From an uncultured Bacilli bacterium (GTDB lineage: Bacteria; Bacillota_I; Bacilli_A; RF39; UBA660): a stretch of 52,796 nucleotides of DNA. Both the position numbers and the translations under genes were made by a program. The DNA lies in NCBI GenBank assembly GCA_947585595.1, contig CANPXB010000008.1:1-52796 (forward strand). The letters are read 5' to 3'. Every line of letters begins with the position of its first letter. Positions within the stretch are counted from its first letter, which is position 1. The notes below the pieces were generated by a model. The model saw nothing but the letters and a program-made list of their open reading frames with translations, was not told the DNA's origin and did no database searches. Positions 51,642-52,796 of this stretch are shown in pieces.

Positions 51642-52274
51642 CTATTTCTTTTTAATGACATATAAATGACTATGACGATATATGCAATAAAAGATATCTT
51701 TAACATCTAAATTATTCTTTATTAAAATCTTATCTAACCATTCTTTATTTTTATCAATAAAACTTAAATTATCTTTTTGAATAACTCCTTCGACAATAAT
51801 TGGTAATGGTAATGCCGACTTAATCTTTAATGGTTTATATGGGAATATTGATAAAGTCCCATTAGGTTCTAAAAAAGCATACTCAACATCTTCAATCGAA
51901 GTAAGACTTTTCTTTCTTAATTCTAATAATAAGTCATCTAAAGAATAACGATTAGTAACTAAATTTTTATAAACTAATTTTCCCTCTTTAATAATAATAC
52001 TTGGTTTACCACCAAATAAACGATTAAAATGACGTGATTTAAGACTTAAAAATCCTAAGACTAATTCTAAGATAACTAAAACGGCAATTGGTAAAACCGT
52101 ATATAAAATACTTTGATCTAACTTTTCAATACTCATTGCTACTAATTCCGCAATTAATATAGAGACAATTAAATCAATAATTCCCAGTTGACCAACTTCT
52201 CTTTTACCCATAATACGATAAGCAAAAGTTACAAAAAAATAAAAGAATAAAGTTCTTAAAACTGTATTTAACAT
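51642..52274 (-). CDS. DUF421 (YetF/YcaP-type) membrane protein
   Basis: 210 residues with three membrane segments (~5-18, ~32-50 and ~57-77), then the DUF421 domain: FGGKPSIIIKEGKLVYKNL (~87-105) and SLDDLLLELRKKSLTSIEDV (~112-131), followed by a short C-terminal domain ending VIKKK. YetF- and YcaP-like proteins are common in Bacillales and Bacillota, and their role is not settled. The ATG has AGGTGAT just before it. Confidence 0.85.
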   Translation of the reverse strand: MLNTVLRTLFFYFFVTFAYRIMGKREVGQLGIIDLIVSILIAELVAMSIEKLDQSILYTVLPIAVLVILELVLGFLSLKSRHFNRLFGGKPSIIIKEGKLVYKNLVTNRYSLDDLLLELRKKSLTSIEDVEYAFLEPNGTLSIFPYKPLKIKSALPLPIIVEGVIQKDNLSFIDKNKEWLDKILIKNNLDVKDIFYCIYRHSHLYVIKKK

Positions 52275-52342
52275 ATCATCACCTATTCTTATTATGGTAA
52301 TAAAGAAATAAATTTAAACATATTATAAACTAGGTGATTGAA

Positions 52343-52708
52343 ATGAAGCTTATCAAAAAGTATGACTATATCTATAAATTTATTATTTTTATTCTTATAT
52401 TATCTTTTATCTTAACTATCTTAAATCTCATCTTTAGTTTTAATAATACCATCAATAAATTACTTATTATTCTAAGTATGATTATCTATTCATTTATAAT
52501 TAGTTTTAAAAAAGGCCAAAAAGGTCTTAATAAAGGTTATCTAATAGGTTTAAGAACTGGTTTAATTAATATCTTAATTCTCTTTATCTTAAGTTTATTA
52601 ACTTTTAAAGTAAGCTTTAATCTTAAAAAAATAATCTATTACTTAATCATCTTAATGAGTAGTATCTTTGGTAGTATTATCGGTATAAATAAAAAGAGTT
52701 CTAACTAA
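52343..52708 (+). CDS. TIGR04086-type (YrzE-like) small membrane protein
   Basis: 121 residues from the ATG at 52343, after AGGTGATTGA. Four hydrophobic segments (~11-30, ~36-52, ~73-88 and ~96-112) with a basic pair in the middle (FKKGQKGLNKGYLIGLRTG). This is the pattern of TIGR04086/YrzE membrane proteins of unknown function, which sit next to yajC or secretion genes elsewhere. None of these is in view here, as the window ends 88 nt later. Confidence 0.65.
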   Translation: MKLIKKYDYIYKFIIFILILSFILTILNLIFSFNNTINKLLIILSMIIYSFIISFKKGQKGLNKGYLIGLRTGLINILILFILSLLTFKVSFNLKKIIYYLIILMSSIFGSIIGINKKSSN

Positions 52709-52718
52709 TTAGAACTCT
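52695..52718 (+). other. Perfect 10-bp hairpin over the stop codon of the 52343 gene
   Basis: AGAGTTCTAA pairs with TTAGAACTCT around CTAA. It lacks a T run of its own. Confidence 0.6.
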
Positions 52719-52720
52719 CC

Positions 52721-52755
52721 AGAGCGTTGACAAAGTCAATTGCTCTTTTCTTTTT
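52721..52755 (+). terminator. Rho-independent terminator
   Basis: AGAGC-TTGAC pairs with GTCAA-GCTCT (small bulge) around AAA, then TTTTCTTTTT. It follows the 52695 hairpin by two nucleotides. The remaining 41 nt to the window end show no gene start that can be judged. Confidence 0.75.
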
Positions 52756-52796
52756 AAAAAATATATTATATAATTTATTTGTAAGGTTGCTTTATG

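Noticed and set aside
1-52796. Mycoplasma-type code with TGA as Trp
   Set aside because: hisS, rarA, gpsA and the 20519 gene end at TGA in the expected place, and Trp positions use TGG.

Overview
The window is low-GC DNA (AT-rich, with poly-A/T-laden intergenic regions) from a Gram-positive bacterium of the Bacillota. The evidence is a T-box leader, a GatCAB operon, wall-anchor-type surface proteins, extended Shine-Dalgarno sites of the AGGTGAT kind and rho-independent terminators after many genes. TGA serves as a stop (hisS, rarA and gpsA end in TGA) and Trp is TGG, so this is genetic code 11, not the Mycoplasma code. The mucin-binding-like, pilin-like and IgA-protease-like surface proteins suggest a gut or mucosal commensal, perhaps of an uncultured Bacilli lineage such as RF39 or the Erysipelotrichales; that placement is inference. 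No transposase, phage gene, rRNA, tRNA or CRISPR array was seen.

Layout. Positions 1-1704 hold the 3' part of a GH13 alpha-glucanase, followed by a hypothetical gene, a membrane HExxH protein and a small Sfp-type phosphopantetheinyl transferase. Positions 3.8-15.2 kb form a surface island: two paralogous wall-anchored adhesins (isopeptide/pilin-like domain, MucBP-like domain, NPDTG anchor), then a giant M26-family zinc metalloprotease with cohesin, two membrane segments and a split dockerin at its N-terminus. Positions 15.2-16.4 kb carry a PfkB-fold protein that has lost its catalytic Asp, overlapping a stand-alone Smr protein. Positions 16.6-22.4 kb are membrane and hypothetical genes, including two proteins that look like the sensor part of LCP (LytR-CpsA-Psr) proteins without the catalytic domain. 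Positions 22.4-25.7 kb hold a U32-family RNA-hydroxylase-like protein, a hypothetical gene and mscL. Positions 26.6-30.3 kb hold a tightly overlapping three-gene operon ending in a Ycf46/FtsH-like AAA+ ATPase, the best candidate here for an undescribed machine.

Positions 31.2-31.95 kb are non-coding, with a diverged array of ~50-70 nt units built round AGATGA-N8-TCATCT. From 32 to 37.7 kb come a ZIP transporter, an unlisted 47-residue Ser/Asn/Arg-rich peptide gene, a Cys-rich secreted protein with a Xer recombinase, rarA-gpsA, and tcdA with a probable 6S RNA upstream. Positions 38-42.4 kb hold a HerA-like ATPase, a candidate ~110-nt small RNA and two hypothetical genes. Positions 42.5-50.4 kb are the translation operon hisS-asnS-aspS-gatC-gatA-gatB under a T-box whose specifier reads AAC (Asn). 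The right end has a degraded small gene, an anchored hypothetical protein, a DUF421 membrane protein and a TIGR04086-type membrane protein.

Family calls rest on motifs read by eye. No database search was run.
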